From contig NZ_FRAE01000007.1 in the NCBI RefSeq assembly GCF_900142235.1, forward strand, positions 32,062 through 96,061: DNA of 64,000 nt, written 5' to 3'. This document shows positions 63,827 through 64,000 of this stretch, piece after piece. The stretch is from Tepidibacter formicigenes DSM 15518 (GTDB lineage Bacteria; Bacillota; Clostridia; Peptostreptococcales; Peptostreptococcaceae). The notes beneath the pieces are model-generated. The model saw only the letters and a program-made list of their open reading frames with translations. It made no database searches and was not told the origin of the DNA. Made by a program: the position numbers and the translations under genes. Within the stretch, counting starts at the first letter, position 1; each line of letters begins with the position of its first letter.

Positions 63827-64000
63827 ATGAATTATACACAAAATAAAAAGATTTCGCAAATAACAGAATCAACTTTAATTATTGGAATAGATATAGCTAA
63901 ATATGCACACGTTGCTAGAGCTCAAGATTTTAGAGGAATTGAGTTAGAGAAGTATATTGAAGTTTCAAATTCTATTGAAGGGTTTCGTAAGTTAACTGAA
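63827..64000 (+). CDS. IS110 family transposase, N-terminal part (runs off window)
   Basis: The first 58 residues of an open frame that continues past the window end. LIIGIDIAKYAHVARAQD is the N-terminal signature of IS110 transposases, with Asp22 as the first acidic residue of the RuvC-like DEDD domain. These enzymes insert without terminal inverted repeats and, in the IS621-type, are guided by a bridge RNA. ATG at 63827 follows GGAGGT at the right distance. Completeness of the gene cannot be judged. Confidence 0.85.
   Translation, partial: MNYTQNKKISQITESTLIIGIDIAKYAHVARAQDFRGIELEKYIEVSNSIEGFRKLTE

Overview
The window is strongly AT-rich and reads as the chromosome of an endospore-forming member of the Clostridia. 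The evidence is the housekeeping gene order (der-plsY-gpsA-spoIVA; dapF-yicC-remA-gmk-rpoZ-coaBC-priA-def-fmt; rsmB-rlmN-PP2C-prkC-rsgA-rpe-thiN-spoVM-rpmB), the sporulation genes (YIEGIA protein, spoIVA, gerAB-like, yteA-like, spoVM, ylbJ), T-box and PyrR leaders, and many TTG starts preceded by GGTGA-type ribosome binding sites. No rRNA, tRNA or CRISPR array was seen. The species cannot be named from this sequence.

Layout. 1-6.9 kb: a YIEGIA sporulation pair, a DUF512 radical-SAM protein, der, plsY, gpsA and spoIVA. 7-11 kb: a division-linked operon (HlyD-like protein, yggS, sepF, yggT, ylmH, divIVA). 11-17.4 kb: ileS and trpS, each behind a T-box leader, flanking mtnN and two small unknown genes. 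17.5-23.2 kb: an orphan germination permease, yteA-like gene, lspA, rluD, and pyrR and a uracil permease each behind a PyrR-binding leader. 23.2-25.6 kb (minus strand): a DUF1097 protein and rqcH. 25.8-42.7 kb: the long core operons for lysine/peptidoglycan precursor, nucleotide and CoA synthesis, replication restart, formylation/deformylation, rRNA modification, and the PrkC/PP2C signalling pair. 42.8-49.1 kb: a small membrane protein, spoVM, rpmB (minus), asp23, yloV, recG, rsmD, coaD and a coiled-coil protein. 49.3-51.1 kb (minus): ylbJ and an Hsp20. 51.4-57.4 kb: an accessory glycan-uptake cluster (binding lipoprotein, two permeases, a GNAT protein, a GH123/DUF4091-like protein). 57.8-59.7 kb: an FtsA-like protein with a long C-terminal extension. 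59.7-63.7 kb: a sigma-54 activator with a fused HPr domain, a good -24/-12 promoter, HPr, dhaK broken by an in-frame TGA, and dhaL. 63.7-64 kb: the left part of an IS110-type element, cut by the window end.

The most notable items are: (i) a dispersed intergenic element in four places (about 17.5, 21.1, 49.2 and 57.6 kb), whose central hairpin shows two compensatory base-pair changes between copies and looks like a gain-or-loss module; (ii) an isoleucyl-tRNA synthetase whose HIGH motif reads GIHH; (iii) a PyrR leader on the uracil permease that appears to mask the ribosome binding site rather than form a terminator; (iv) the HPr-fused sigma-54 regulator next to a dha operon that has a nonsense codon and an IS110 element at its end; and (v) a structured IS110 leader that pairs with the transposase ribosome binding site.
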